Shown piece after piece: positions 17,423 through 27,700 of a DNA stretch of 60,921 bases. The notes beneath the pieces were generated by a model. That model saw only the letters and a program-made list of their open reading frames with translations. It had not been told where the DNA came from and made no database searches. The position numbers and the translations under genes were made by a program. Each line of letters begins with the position of its first letter. Within the stretch, counting starts at the first letter, position 1. Origin of the DNA: Planctomycetota bacterium (GTDB taxonomy: Bacteria > Planctomycetota > Planctomycetia > Pirellulales > JADFKK01). The stretch lies in the NCBI GenBank assembly GCA_022564995.1, contig JADFKK010000007.1, positions 1 to 60,921 on the forward strand, in the 5' to 3' direction.

Positions 17423-19639
17423 TTAGGTTCCGTCGATCATCTTTTCCGTCATCTCGGCGATCTGGTCCTGGCGGTAGGCGATCTTTCTGACTTCCTTGGC
17501 CAACACCGCAGGCAAGCCGCCTTCGATCCCGACGCGCGTCGCGTCGAACGACGAGGTGCGACGATTCACCCGCATTTGGGCCGCCTTGAGCAGCTTCAAT
17601 TCGGCCGAACTGGGCAGCAGCGGCGGCTCCGGGGGCTGGCCCGGCTGGCCCGGCTGCGGCGGTTTGGGCTGGCTCTGCTGTTGTTTCTGAGCCTTTTCCA
17701 GGGCCTCGATCAATTCTCTGAGGGTGGCCTCGATTTCTTTCTGCAACTCTTGCGTGTACTTGTCCGTTCTGCGCTTTTGCAGCAGGGCGGCCACGCTCTG
17801 GAAGTCGTCTCGCAAGCCTTCGACGATGCGCGGAAAGACGACGCTGGTGCCGTCTTCGATGATGATCTCAAGGGCCTGCTGAGTCAGCTCAGACAGCACG
17901 GTCTCTTCCTTGGCGTTTTTCGGAATGTCGAGACGATCCTGGCCCTTGGGGTTTCCTTCCAGCGCGCGGCGGTTGATGTCTGCGGTGCTCTTGGTGACCG
18001 GAATCTGCCGGTCGAGGATATTACGGAAGCGAGCTTCGAGGGCGGCCAGCCGCTCCAGTTGCATCTCTTCGCGCAGTTGGGCCAGCCGCTCTTCGATTTC
18101 CTCGATGGCCTTCTGAAGATCCTTGACGGCTTGCTTCTGCTTGGGCGAGGCCTGGCCGGGCTTCTTGTTCTTGAGATCCTTCGCAGCACCCTTCATATTT
18201 TGCTGGGCCTTCTGGACCTGCTTCTGGCCGGGCTGCTGCTCGCCGCCCTCACCGCCTTCACCTCCCTCGCCGCCTTCTCCTCCCTCGCCACCCTGACCAC
18301 CTTTGCCGCCCTTGGCGATTTGGTCTTCGAGTTTTTTGGTCTTGTCGGCGGTTTTTTCTTGTGCCTTCCCGGCCGTCTCCGGCTGAAGCGTGGCGATGCG
18401 TCGCCGCTCTTGCTTGAGTTTGTCGAGCGCATCCTCTAGCTTGGCGACCGCTTCCTTCTCGTCGCGCTCGGCGTCTTTGCCCTTGCCCTTGCCGAGATTG
18501 TCCTCGGCGGATTTTTGCGACTTCGCAGCCTCTCCTAGCGGACCTTTCTTGCCGCCGTCTTGCTTCCCACCCTGTTTGCCGCCTTTGCCTTCACCGCCTT
18601 TTCCCTCACCGCCTTTACCTTCACCGCCTTTACCTTCACCGCCTTTGCCTTCTCCGCCTTTGCCTTCTCCACCTTTACCTTCGCCACCTTTACCTTCGCC
18701 ACCTTTGCCTTCGCCACCTTTACCGTCTCCGTCTTTGCCATCGCCTTGCTTGCCATCTTTTCCGTCACCTTGCTTGCCATCTTTCCCGTCACCCTGCTTG
18801 CCATCTTTCCCGTCACCCTGCTTGCCGTCTTTGCCGTCGCCTTGCTTGCCGTCTTTTCCGTCACCTTGCTTGCCGTCTTTGCCGTCACCTAGGTCTCCTG
18901 AATTATCGCGGTTGATTTCGTCGGCGAGTTTCTCGGTATCCTTGCGAACTTCGTGTTGTTTGTCAGCGATTCGACCGAGGCTTTGAGCGCCTTTGGCATT
19001 TCCGGTTTCGTCGACCACCTCCTTCTGTTCCTTGATGATGTCTTGCAACCGGGCAATTTGCTGGTCGAGCTTATCCAGCGCCGCTTCGCGATCCTTGATT
19101 CGATCGCTGTCGATTTTCAACTTGATCTCTTCCTTGATGATCTTTTCGATTTGCTCGCGCTGCGCCTTGAGCCGCTCTTCTTCCTCTTTGAGGCGGTCGT
19201 ACTCGCTCTCGTCTTTGAGCAGAATTTCAATCAGCTCTTGGAGATGCTGGATGACCAGTTCCTCGCGAGCCCGCACGTCTTCCAGCTTGCTGTTTTCCGG
19301 CGTGCTTTTTTCCATCAACTCGGCGATTTCCCGCATTCGCTCCTCGATCCGCAGCGCGTTGGACCGTTTGAAGGCCGCGGTCAACCGCTTGGCCTGCTCG
19401 GGGTCTTCCTTGATCAATTCCTGGGCCAGCTTCTCCAGCCGCTCCTTCAGTTCCTGCACCAATCGCGTGACGCGTTGTTGGCGCACGGCGAGCGGCGAGC
19501 GGCCCTGTTTGGCTTTGCCCTGTTCGGCTTTGGCCTTGGCTGCGGGGGCTGCTGGCTTGGGGGTTGCGTCTTGGGCGACCACCAGGCCGGCCAGGGCGAG
19601 CACGACGACGAGCATCGAGACGTGACGTAAATGTTTCAT
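17423..19639 (-). CDS. secreted coiled-coil protein with Gly/Lys-rich repeats
   Basis: About 738 residues from the ATG at 19639 (GGAG 11 bases upstream). A signal peptide (LVVVLALAGLVVAQ) is followed by a very charged helical region (about 40-240), then a low-complexity block: about seven units of GDGKDGKQ, then repeated GGEGK units, later GGEGGEGG, and a second helical region with an acidic/basic heptad pattern and a C-terminal EVRKIAYRQDQIAEMTEKM. The repeats resemble planctomycete collagen-like or disordered linkers, but the strict Gly-X-Y collagen period is not kept. It is the last gene of the MoxR/VWA series. The function is unknown; a long envelope or scaffold protein is the simplest reading. 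Confidence 0.85.
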   Translation of the reverse strand: MKHLRHVSMLVVVLALAGLVVAQDATPKPAAPAAKAKAEQGKAKQGRSPLAVRQQRVTRLVQELKERLEKLAQELIKEDPEQAKRLTAAFKRSNALRIEERMREIAELMEKSTPENSKLEDVRAREELVIQHLQELIEILLKDESEYDRLKEEEERLKAQREQIEKIIKEEIKLKIDSDRIKDREAALDKLDQQIARLQDIIKEQKEVVDETGNAKGAQSLGRIADKQHEVRKDTEKLADEINRDNSGDLGDGKDGKQGDGKDGKQGDGKDGKQGDGKDGKQGDGKDGKQGDGKDGKQGDGKDGDGKGGEGKGGEGKGGEGKGGEGKGGEGKGGEGKGGEGKGGEGKGGEGKGGKQGGKQDGGKKGPLGEAAKSQKSAEDNLGKGKGKDAERDEKEAVAKLEDALDKLKQERRRIATLQPETAGKAQEKTADKTKKLEDQIAKGGKGGQGGEGGEGGEGGEGGEGGEQQPGQKQVQKAQQNMKGAAKDLKNKKPGQASPKQKQAVKDLQKAIEEIEERLAQLREEMQLERLAALEARFRNILDRQIPVTKSTADINRRALEGNPKGQDRLDIPKNAKEETVLSELTQQALEIIIEDGTSVVFPRIVEGLRDDFQSVAALLQKRRTDKYTQELQKEIEATLRELIEALEKAQKQQQSQPKPPQPGQPGQPPEPPLLPSSAELKLLKAAQMRVNRRTSSFDATRVGIEGGLPAVLAKEVRKIAYRQDQIAEMTEKMIDGT
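18230..18890 (-). repeat. tandem coding repeats (8-codon and 5-codon units)
   Basis: DNA-level repeats inside the coiled-coil gene: 24-bp units encoding GDGKDGKQ (about 18730-18890), shorter units encoding GGEGK (about 18590-18730) and GGE units (about 18240-18300). They keep the reading frame and are a likely site of length change by slippage. Confidence 0.85.
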
Positions 19640-19752
19640 GATTTGGCTCCCATGAATTGCCGTGTGAAGCGCCGACGTGGCGCCGCGGTGTTTAGTTGCT
19701 GAAAAAAAACCGATCAACTCTCACTCACTCTCTCTCTCAGACGTCGCCTGCA

Positions 19753-22053
19753 TCATGGGGTGTCGGTTTTCTTCGGCTCAGGCTTGTCGAAACCACCTTC
19801 AAAAATTCGATCGAGTTCCCGGTCTTTTTCCTCCTGGGTCGCAGTATTGAGATCGGCTTGGGCCTTGAGGATCTCGTAGAATCTGTTGACAATGTCCGAG
19901 TAACCTTCGGCGGTGCGCATGTTCTTGCTGATTTTTTTCATCTCGCGGACGATTTGTCGCTGCGTGTCGCGCGCCCGGACCAGAGCCGCGTCGCGACTGG
20001 CGGGATGGCTGGCAGCGCGGCGTGCGTCGTCGAGAAACCGCGTTGCCTGGGGCACGAGCCCCTTATCCTGGCGGTCGGAATCCTTAGCCAATTTTCGCAG
20101 TGGGTCGATCACAAGCTCGGTGAGTTTTTTTACCAAGCCCGGCACGTTCAGCCGGTTGTTACGCATCTCGGCAACCAGCTTCTCCAACTGGCTGGCGATC
20201 CGATCGCAGCGATCGCTGACGAGGTTCTCGCGGCGGTGAATGCGAATCAGATCCCGGCGCTGCTTGTCGGGCATGGTCGATTTTCCGGCCACGATGGCCA
20301 AAATCACCTCGGTTTCGTTGAGCATATCCTCTTGATCTTTCAGCAGCCGCATGAACGTCTGGCCTTGCTCGGTTTCGCGCCGCGCCAAGTCGTTGATCAG
20401 TTCGACGCGGGTCACGATCCGCAGGTACAGCTTGTCCGACTCGCCCGTCTTGGGGCCGGAAACATCGTTTGCATCGGTCGCCCTGATCCAGAAAACGAGC
20501 CGCGTGCCGACGTCGAGATTAAGCTTCTCGACATCGAAGAGGTAGCTGTACTCGATTTTGCTCTTGCCGTATTGATCGCCCAGGGCGTCGTCGAAGGGAA
20601 TCGACACGGTCTTCGGCGCGGGGGCCGCCTGACCGTCGTCGGCCGCCGGAGCAGATGCGGAGTCGGCCGCGTGCAGTTGGTAATCTAGCCGGGCGCTGGC
20701 GATGCCAAACTCGTCGCGAATTTTGCATTCGACGGGCACGCGCGCGCCGGCCACGATGATCCCGCTGATACCTTTGGGCGTTGCTCGCACCGCCGGCGCA
20801 CGATCGGCCTTGAGCTTGATGGCAAACTTGGTTGGATGGCTCGACTCTAACTTCGACCGTTCGTCGTCGGTGAGCGTGATCGAGTAGGCCCCGCCGATGA
20901 GTTCGTTCTTCGGAATGTTGCCGGAGAATTCGTTTTCCGTGCAATCCAAGTTGATCGACCAATCGCCGTTGCTTAGCACGGCCGAGGAGAGCGTCTTATT
21001 CGCCGTGCCGGAAATCGCCAGCCGGCTCCCCTCGTAAGCGACGTGCGGCCCTTTACCGACCGGCAACTCCCGCGATGCTTCATTGGTGTAGGGCGGCGGT
21101 GTCAACATCAACGTCAGCTTTTCTACGGACGGACGATCGACCAGATCAAGAAAATACCAGCGGGTTGTTTCGTGATCGCTTTTGATGCGAAATTTGAAGG
21201 GTTCGAGGACGTTGCTGAACGGCAGTTCAAAGTGGCCGTCTTGGTCGCCGAGCTTGTCCATGGGCGCGGTCCGCGAGCCGCGCCAAAACGGCAGGTCGAG
21301 CGGGCGGGATTCAAAAACAACCTCGCTCGGCATTTCTTCCCAACCTTTCTTTACCGTTACCACCGCGGTCCAGTCATCTCCTCGGGCGCGCATGACGCGG
21401 CCGTCGATCGCTCCCTGCACCACGAGGTGCGATTTCTGCGGCCATAGTTCGTCGCCCAGCAAGATATTTCGGTTCAGCCAAACCAGCATCGTCGGCTGCG
21501 TCGCCGGCAGGGCAAACGCACCCACGAAAACGGCCACGACCGCAGCCACTAAGAGTAAGTTGCGCCGCAACACCGAATCGTTCAGCACATCGCCGAAATT
21601 GAGGCCCTCGGCCGCATTGGTGCCGTGGTCGATCGTCGCCCGCACCATTGCCGTAGAGACCCCAAGCTCCTCAAATCCCGTCATTCGCGAAAACTGCAGT
21701 GCGCTGATCAGGCTCTGTCCCAGCTCTTCGTGACGGTGCTCGACCCGCAGCACAAGATTGTCGTCGTCGATTGAGTGACGCAGCGGGGCGATCAAAAAGC
21801 GGTAGGTGTAAAACGCCAACAGCATCACGGCCAAGATCAGGCAGCCGCCGCGCTGAATCCGATCCATCTTGAGGAAGCGATCCAGCAGCAGGTCAATCGC
21901 CACCACGGCCAGCAGCAGCAGCAGCGCACGGGCCAGTCCGCGGGCCCACAGCCAGAGCCCTACGGCGCGGCGTAGCGTCCGCAGCCGGGAGACAATCGGT
22001 TCGGGGCCTGAGAGCGTTTCCGACAGGCGCGTGGGCAGCGTAGCTTGCGACAT
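19753..22053 (-). CDS. DUF4175-like membrane protein
   Basis: 766 residues. The N-terminus has transmembrane segments near 33-55, 70-92 and 170-192, followed by a long extracytoplasmic beta-rich region with KADRAPAVRATP and VECKIRDEFGIASARLDY, a pattern seen in DUF4175-like proteins, and a helical C-terminus. In planctomycetes such proteins usually accompany MoxR/VWA clusters, as here. Its start is 18 bp after the stop of the VWA/amidotransferase-like gene. It probably builds a membrane complex with the neighbouring VWA proteins. The molecular role is not established. Confidence 0.75.
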   Translation of the reverse strand: MSQATLPTRLSETLSGPEPIVSRLRTLRRAVGLWLWARGLARALLLLLAVVAIDLLLDRFLKMDRIQRGGCLILAVMLLAFYTYRFLIAPLRHSIDDDNLVLRVEHRHEELGQSLISALQFSRMTGFEELGVSTAMVRATIDHGTNAAEGLNFGDVLNDSVLRRNLLLVAAVVAVFVGAFALPATQPTMLVWLNRNILLGDELWPQKSHLVVQGAIDGRVMRARGDDWTAVVTVKKGWEEMPSEVVFESRPLDLPFWRGSRTAPMDKLGDQDGHFELPFSNVLEPFKFRIKSDHETTRWYFLDLVDRPSVEKLTLMLTPPPYTNEASRELPVGKGPHVAYEGSRLAISGTANKTLSSAVLSNGDWSINLDCTENEFSGNIPKNELIGGAYSITLTDDERSKLESSHPTKFAIKLKADRAPAVRATPKGISGIIVAGARVPVECKIRDEFGIASARLDYQLHAADSASAPAADDGQAAPAPKTVSIPFDDALGDQYGKSKIEYSYLFDVEKLNLDVGTRLVFWIRATDANDVSGPKTGESDKLYLRIVTRVELINDLARRETEQGQTFMRLLKDQEDMLNETEVILAIVAGKSTMPDKQRRDLIRIHRRENLVSDRCDRIASQLEKLVAEMRNNRLNVPGLVKKLTELVIDPLRKLAKDSDRQDKGLVPQATRFLDDARRAASHPASRDAALVRARDTQRQIVREMKKISKNMRTAEGYSDIVNRFYEILKAQADLNTATQEEKDRELDRIFEGGFDKPEPKKTDTP

Positions 22054-22071
22054 GGTTAACCTAACGTGAAA

Positions 22072-24657
22072 TTACATCAACTTGTAGTGTTTTCGCACGG
22101 CCCATTCGACCCCCAACAGGCCGATCAGCAAGATCAGCGTGAAGCGGTTGTCCCAAAGTTCTGTCCAGGGGCTGATCGTGACGATCGTCTTCGTTCGATC
22201 GGGCAGGGCCTCGACGATCTCGTCCAGTTCGTGGACATCGTAAACCCGTGCCTTGTCGCGGGCCTCCTGATCATCGCCGGCGGAGATCTTGGCCATGCGC
22301 TCCAGCAAGGCACGATTGAGCCTCAGATCGCGCATTTCAACCTGTGACTTGGTGACGCTGAAATCGTGCGAAACGCGCACGATCTCGTTTGATTGGTCTC
22401 CGTCGAGTTCGATCGCGATTTGGTTTAGGCCCACCATGGTGGCGATTACGGTCCCGACGTATTCGCCGGGCCGGTTCTCGACCGCGACGAGCTTGACGTC
22501 TTGTATCGAGGGCGAGGCGCCTGGCCCCTTGAGCTTGGCGACCACCTCAGGCACCGTAAGCTTCTTGCGATCTCGGTCGCGGAGCGTTGCCCGCACGGTG
22601 ATCTTATCGCCGACGTCAAACCGGCGAGCGCCCGTGTCGATGATGCCGCGGCGGCGGCTCTTGCTGACACGTCCTTCGACCAAAAACCGCACGGTCTGAA
22701 TCCAAAAGGCATCGTAATACTCGGCGTTGTCACCGAGCTGACGCCAACGCCACGTATTGAATCCGACATAAACCACGCGGCCCGCGCCGGGCTCGCCCGT
22801 CACCAGCAGCGGGCGATTCGATTGGCCGCTGGCGCTCTGCAGACGGTTGCCGGTGTGTTCGATCAATACGCGGGCACCCTCGTACGCCTTGACGGCCGGA
22901 AAGCTCCAGTAGACGCCCGGCATGTGCTTCCAGATCTCCGCGTTGAGTTGGGCGTCGGTATCGAATCGCATGATCGGTCGGTCGAGATTCTCCGGAATGA
23001 TTCCCAGCGGCTTGGCCTCGGTAAAACGAGCCAAGCCCCGCTTGATGCTCTCGCGGGCGATTTCGCCGAAACGGACCGGCAGCAGGCTGCGAATGCCGCG
23101 GGTGCGCGGGTTGGTCAGAAACTTGTTGGAAAACTTGGGGCCGGTCATATACAGCAGCCCGCCGCCTTCGTCGACGTGATCCTGGAGGATATCGAACCAT
23201 TGCGTGGTAAAGCCCGACGGATCGGGGTCGATCATCAGAATCACGTCGTATTGTTCCAGATCCTTCTTTTGATACGGCATCTTCGTGATCAACGTGTTTC
23301 CTCGCTGCGGCATGTTGACGTCCATCGACTGAAGCCATACCGACAAGTCGAACTGATCGTGGCGCGTGAGCATCGCCTGTAACAAGCGGTAATCCCACTG
23401 GGGGCCGCCGGCAATCAACAGCACGCGGGCCTTCTTGTTGCGGACGTGAACCTGGATTTGGCGCTCGTTGTCGTCTTCGCGAGATTCGTGCTCGACGGAT
23501 TTGACGCGCACATGGTAGGCGTAGCGGCCGAGAGTTTTTTGTTCGTGCTTAAAGATGACGGTGCTCGGGGTGCCGTCGGCCCGAAGCGAAACCGACATCG
23601 ATCCGACGAGCCTTTTCTGATCGTTGCCGGGCTGTCCACCCTCGCGCTCGATCAGCCGCTCGTAAAGCTCGACCTGAACGGTTTGATCTCCGAGGCCGTT
23701 GGCCGAAATCGTTGCCTGAACGTCAAACGGATCGCCCTGCCAAACGTAGTCCTCAGCGCCGACTTCGACGACTTGAAGATTGCGCGGCGGGCTGGCGTCG
23801 CCCACGGCGAGCGGAAATATCTGGACTCCGCCCTTCTTTTTCGTCCGCTCCGCGGCAAACAGCGCGGCGGCCAGCGGATCGTCTCCCGCGGAGTTGTCCT
23901 GTCCGTCGGTGATCAAGACAATCCCGGCGATGGGGCTTCCGGCCACGCTGGCGATCGCCTCGCGAATCGCCCTGGCCAGATGCGTTCGCTTGCCCATTTT
24001 CCCCAGGCCCGTGTCTATCGCCACCCGATCCGACTCGTCGGCCGCGGGTGGCTCGTCGGCCAAAGGCTCCTCGGCGTCTGGATCTTCCTTCGCCGAAAGA
24101 TCGTCTTCCGACTTGGGTTGGTGGAGCATGATGACCTTGAGCTTGCCTTTGGCTTTCAGGTCTTTGAGAAACTTGCCATCGTCGCGCCCAAGCAATTCGT
24201 TGACCAACTCCGCCCGTGTTATGCCGTTTTCGCGTATCTGTTCGATGCTGCGACCGGTGGCCTTGCACACCGTGTCGATAAAGCGATCGTTCAAATAGTA
24301 ATCGCGATGCCCCATCGATGCCGAGTTGTCGATCAGCACGAGCACGTACGGCTCAATTACGCGTTTTCGCGAATGGGCCACCGCGGGGTCGAGAAAGATG
24401 GCGAACAGCAGCAGCGACAGCACGCTCACCCGCGTGACCGCCAGGGCAATGGCCACACGCTTGGGGCAGGTATTCAATTCGCGCAGGTAGAGATGCACGG
24501 TGCCGTAGAGAATGATCGCGGCGATCCCGAGAAAGATAAAGACTTGCCAAGACTGGGGTGCGTTCAGCAGACCGAACTTGATTTCCGCATTGGCGGGAAT
24601 GTTGCTCGTATCAACCCCGAGAAAATCGAGGATTTGTAATTGGAATTCACGACTCAC
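22072..24657 (-). CDS. VWA/glutamine amidotransferase-like membrane protein
   Basis: 861 residues. Two N-terminal transmembrane segments (about 37-55 and 68-90) and a C-terminal one (LILLIGLLGVEWAV) frame a large soluble part. A von Willebrand factor A region carries a MIDAS-type motif (VLIDNSASMGH near 104-114) and GIVLITDGQDNSAGDD further on. Next comes a class I glutamine amidotransferase-like fold (VLLIAGGPQWDYRLL), as in BatA-related proteins. It is followed 18 bp later by the DUF4175-like gene and is part of the MoxR series. It is expected to bind divalent metal and protein partners. Confidence 0.85.
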   Translation of the reverse strand: MSREFQLQILDFLGVDTSNIPANAEIKFGLLNAPQSWQVFIFLGIAAIILYGTVHLYLRELNTCPKRVAIALAVTRVSVLSLLLFAIFLDPAVAHSRKRVIEPYVLVLIDNSASMGHRDYYLNDRFIDTVCKATGRSIEQIRENGITRAELVNELLGRDDGKFLKDLKAKGKLKVIMLHQPKSEDDLSAKEDPDAEEPLADEPPAADESDRVAIDTGLGKMGKRTHLARAIREAIASVAGSPIAGIVLITDGQDNSAGDDPLAAALFAAERTKKKGGVQIFPLAVGDASPPRNLQVVEVGAEDYVWQGDPFDVQATISANGLGDQTVQVELYERLIEREGGQPGNDQKRLVGSMSVSLRADGTPSTVIFKHEQKTLGRYAYHVRVKSVEHESREDDNERQIQVHVRNKKARVLLIAGGPQWDYRLLQAMLTRHDQFDLSVWLQSMDVNMPQRGNTLITKMPYQKKDLEQYDVILMIDPDPSGFTTQWFDILQDHVDEGGGLLYMTGPKFSNKFLTNPRTRGIRSLLPVRFGEIARESIKRGLARFTEAKPLGIIPENLDRPIMRFDTDAQLNAEIWKHMPGVYWSFPAVKAYEGARVLIEHTGNRLQSASGQSNRPLLVTGEPGAGRVVYVGFNTWRWRQLGDNAEYYDAFWIQTVRFLVEGRVSKSRRRGIIDTGARRFDVGDKITVRATLRDRDRKKLTVPEVVAKLKGPGASPSIQDVKLVAVENRPGEYVGTVIATMVGLNQIAIELDGDQSNEIVRVSHDFSVTKSQVEMRDLRLNRALLERMAKISAGDDQEARDKARVYDVHELDEIVEALPDRTKTIVTISPWTELWDNRFTLILLIGLLGVEWAVRKHYKLM

Positions 24658-24693
24658 AGGATACTCCTCTGGTAACGCCCATCGCGGAAGTGG

Positions 24694-24751
24694 ATAGTCG
24701 TCGTTCGCTCCGCGAACGTGACGTTTGGTTCGCGGAGCGAACCACGACTAT
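24694..24751. repeat. 24-bp inverted repeat with 10-bp loop
   Basis: Arms 24694-24717 and 24728-24751 pair at 23 of 24 positions (contain GTTCGCTCCGCGAAC). It lies between the PQQ/HEAT gene and the VWA gene. As RNA it would form a strong hairpin without a U-tract, so it could partly terminate or stabilise the transcript, or be a REP-type element. Confidence 0.75.
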
Positions 24752-24754
24752 CGC

Positions 24755-27700
24755 CTAATACCGATGGGCACTTCGCACCATCTTGATGTCTCGATGCCAA
24801 ACCAACTTACCCGCGGGATCAAACTCCTTGATTCCCACGTTGTCGACGATCAGCGTGTTTCCGTTGGGCAAACGCTGCACGTCGTGCGGACTCGTCAGCC
24901 CGCTCTTGCTCCACACGACTTCACCCTCGGGGTCGTACTCGACCACTTGAGCGGCGTCCCCTTTGCCATCCTCGGATGCCTCTTCGTCGACCACCAGCGT
25001 GTTGCCGTTGGGCAGCCGCCGAACCGCCACCGGACGCTGGGCTTGGGCGAGCTTACGCACGATTTCTCCCGACCGATCGATTTCCGCGATCAGGCCCTTG
25101 CCATCCGCGAGCATCGCCACCAACGTGCGGCCCTCGCCGACACGTCGGGCGTCGAGGAAAGTGCCTTTCGGCATGGGAACGGGAATGATCCTGCCGGCCG
25201 GATCGACTTCGACCACTTGCGTTCCACAGGCCACCAAGATGTGCTCGTTCTTCAAACGCTCGATACTCGTCGGACCGCCCGGAACCGAGGCGTTGAGAAT
25301 CAGGCGATCCGTTTCGTCAAATACCTTGATAAGCCTTCCCTTGCGCGAGGCGACCAGGCGATATCCGTTGGGCAGCCCTTGACAGGCCGAGGCGCCGCGG
25401 ATGTCGTCGGCCAGAAATGTTTGGGTTCCGTCATCGGCCAGTTCCATGAGTTGGTCGTGGCCATCGATGGCGATCAACAGGCGTCCCAGTTCGACGGCAA
25501 TCGCGTCACGCGACCGCTCAAGCTTTGCCTGCGGGCCTTCTTTTTCGACCCACACGCGCCACTTGTCGACCGACGGCTTGCGGGCCTCGGGCTTGGCGTA
25601 AGGAACGAAGCCAAATTGTTGCGAAGAGACGGCGCGTAGCGACGCAACCGCTTTACCCCGCACGATCGCGTCATCGCTGGAAAGCAATTCGACAAACGCT
25701 GCCAGCGAGCGACGATCGCCCACGTCGGCCAATCCGCGGGAGGCTTCGATTCGTACTCGGTCGCTGTTGTCGCCCAGCGCTGCGACGAGTGTGTCTGCCG
25801 CCTTGGCGCCGTCCAGTGTGACCAACGCACCGACGACGCTGACGCGGAGCGAGACGTTTTCGCTCTTCAGCGCTTCCTTAATAACGCTCGCGTCGTCAGG
25901 GCGAATCGTGCTGCGCAGCACCCTTTGGGCGGCGACAAGCAGATGCCGCGGAGGGTCTTGAGCGATCAGCTTCAGCAGCAGCGAAATCTCTCGCCGGTGC
26001 TGCCTGGCGTCGCTCTTGGTGTCGCTGTTTTCGCTGGTGCCGATGGCTCGCAGCCCGGCCTCGATGATGGCCAGTCGCTGCTGGCGCCCGTCGGGCGAAA
26101 TCTCCGACCAGCTACCCGGGGTGCTCATCAGTAAGTCGAAACTGTCGAGGCCGGCCTTGGACGTCAGTTGCATAACGCCGATCTGGCGGACGAGCAGTTC
26201 GAGGCCCGCTGCCGGATTCGTTTTTTTCGCCTCGGCGGCAACCAAGAATCTCAGATCGGCGATCGCCGCGTCCGTACTGCCCATCTTGGCCAGCAGCCAC
26301 ATCCGCTCGCTGCGGGCGGCCAGTTGTGTGGCCGGGTCACCGGCGGTGACTTGCTTGTTCAACTGGGCGATTAGCTGCTCGATCGAACTGAGCGCCAAGA
26401 TGCGGTCGATTCCCAGGGCGAACAGCCGCTGGCCGTTGCTGTACAAGTTACCCAGCGGGGCGTCGCCCGTTTCGGGGACGTGCATTTCACTGATGCGGCG
26501 ACCGCTCGTCAAATCGATCCGCACGATCATGTCGCTGAACGGTACGAAGACACCCTCGGCCGTAACGCAGCCACGTCCCAGAACAACTTCGCTGTCAGCC
26601 TGCGCCATGGTCCACTCGCGCTTGCCCGTCTTCATGTCGAAGCCCATGATCTTATCGGCGCCGCCAAGCACCAGCCAACGACCGGCCGTGCCCAAAACGT
26701 GCCTGAATCCATCAGAAGGCGGGTCGTACTCGGGCTCTCCGGTGCGCCGATCCAAGGCGAAAATACGCTTGTGGTCCGAAGGCAACACGATCAGTTTTCC
26801 CTCGAAGGGAATCACCGTATCGACGTCGAATCCCTCGATATTCATGCCGCTGGTGCGGCCGGGCACATTGACTCCGGTGCCGCCCTGCACGCCGGTGCGC
26901 TGGTAACGCGTGGCCCAGCGAATCACGCCGGTGGCTCCGTCGACGGCGAATACGACCCCGGCGCCGCTGCCGACGTAGACGTCGCTACCGCGCGCGGCGA
27001 CGCCGACCGTGGCAAACGATTTGACCCCGCCGGGCGGCTCGTCGCAGAGCAGCGTTTTCCAGACGGTGGGGGCCTCCCATGTCTCGTCGTCGATCTGCTT
27101 CGGCTCGATGGCATACAGCCACAGCGAACCGGCGTCGCGAACCGGGACGATCAGCCGCGAACCGAAGGGAATCGGCGCGGCGCAAAACACCACCGGCAGT
27201 TCATCGCCCGTTTCCGGGTCGCGGTCGCCGCCACGATGCCAGCGAATCAGCCCCTCGCGGGCGATCAGTTTGCCGTCGGCGTCTCTTTTTGTTTTTGGCT
27301 CCCAAGCGAACAGCCGGTTGCTGACGACGCCAAAGGTCGTCGAGCGAAAGCGCTGAAACTGGTCGACCGAAGTCTGCCTGCCGGGATCGCCCTCGAGCGT
27401 ATACAGCACGCCGTCGACCATCGACATGGCATGGGAGATGTGGTCTCCGAACAACGCCACTTCTTGCCTCGTGCTGGGCTTGTCACCAGACACCTGAGGA
27501 GCGGCCCGATAGTATCGCAGGTTGGGGTTGGTTGGCTGCTGGGTTTGTTGATCTTCAAAGATCCAACTTTTCCACCATTTTCGCTCGCCGCTGACCGCGT
27601 CGTAACACATCAATAGCACGCGGGGCTTCTTCTTGTTTACGAATTCATCTTTCGGCGGATAGTGGTAACTTTTCACGTAGATACGGCCGTCTTCCATCAG

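Noticed and set aside
23446..24639. 397-codon plus-strand frame
   Set aside because: Antisense to the VWA/amidotransferase-like gene.
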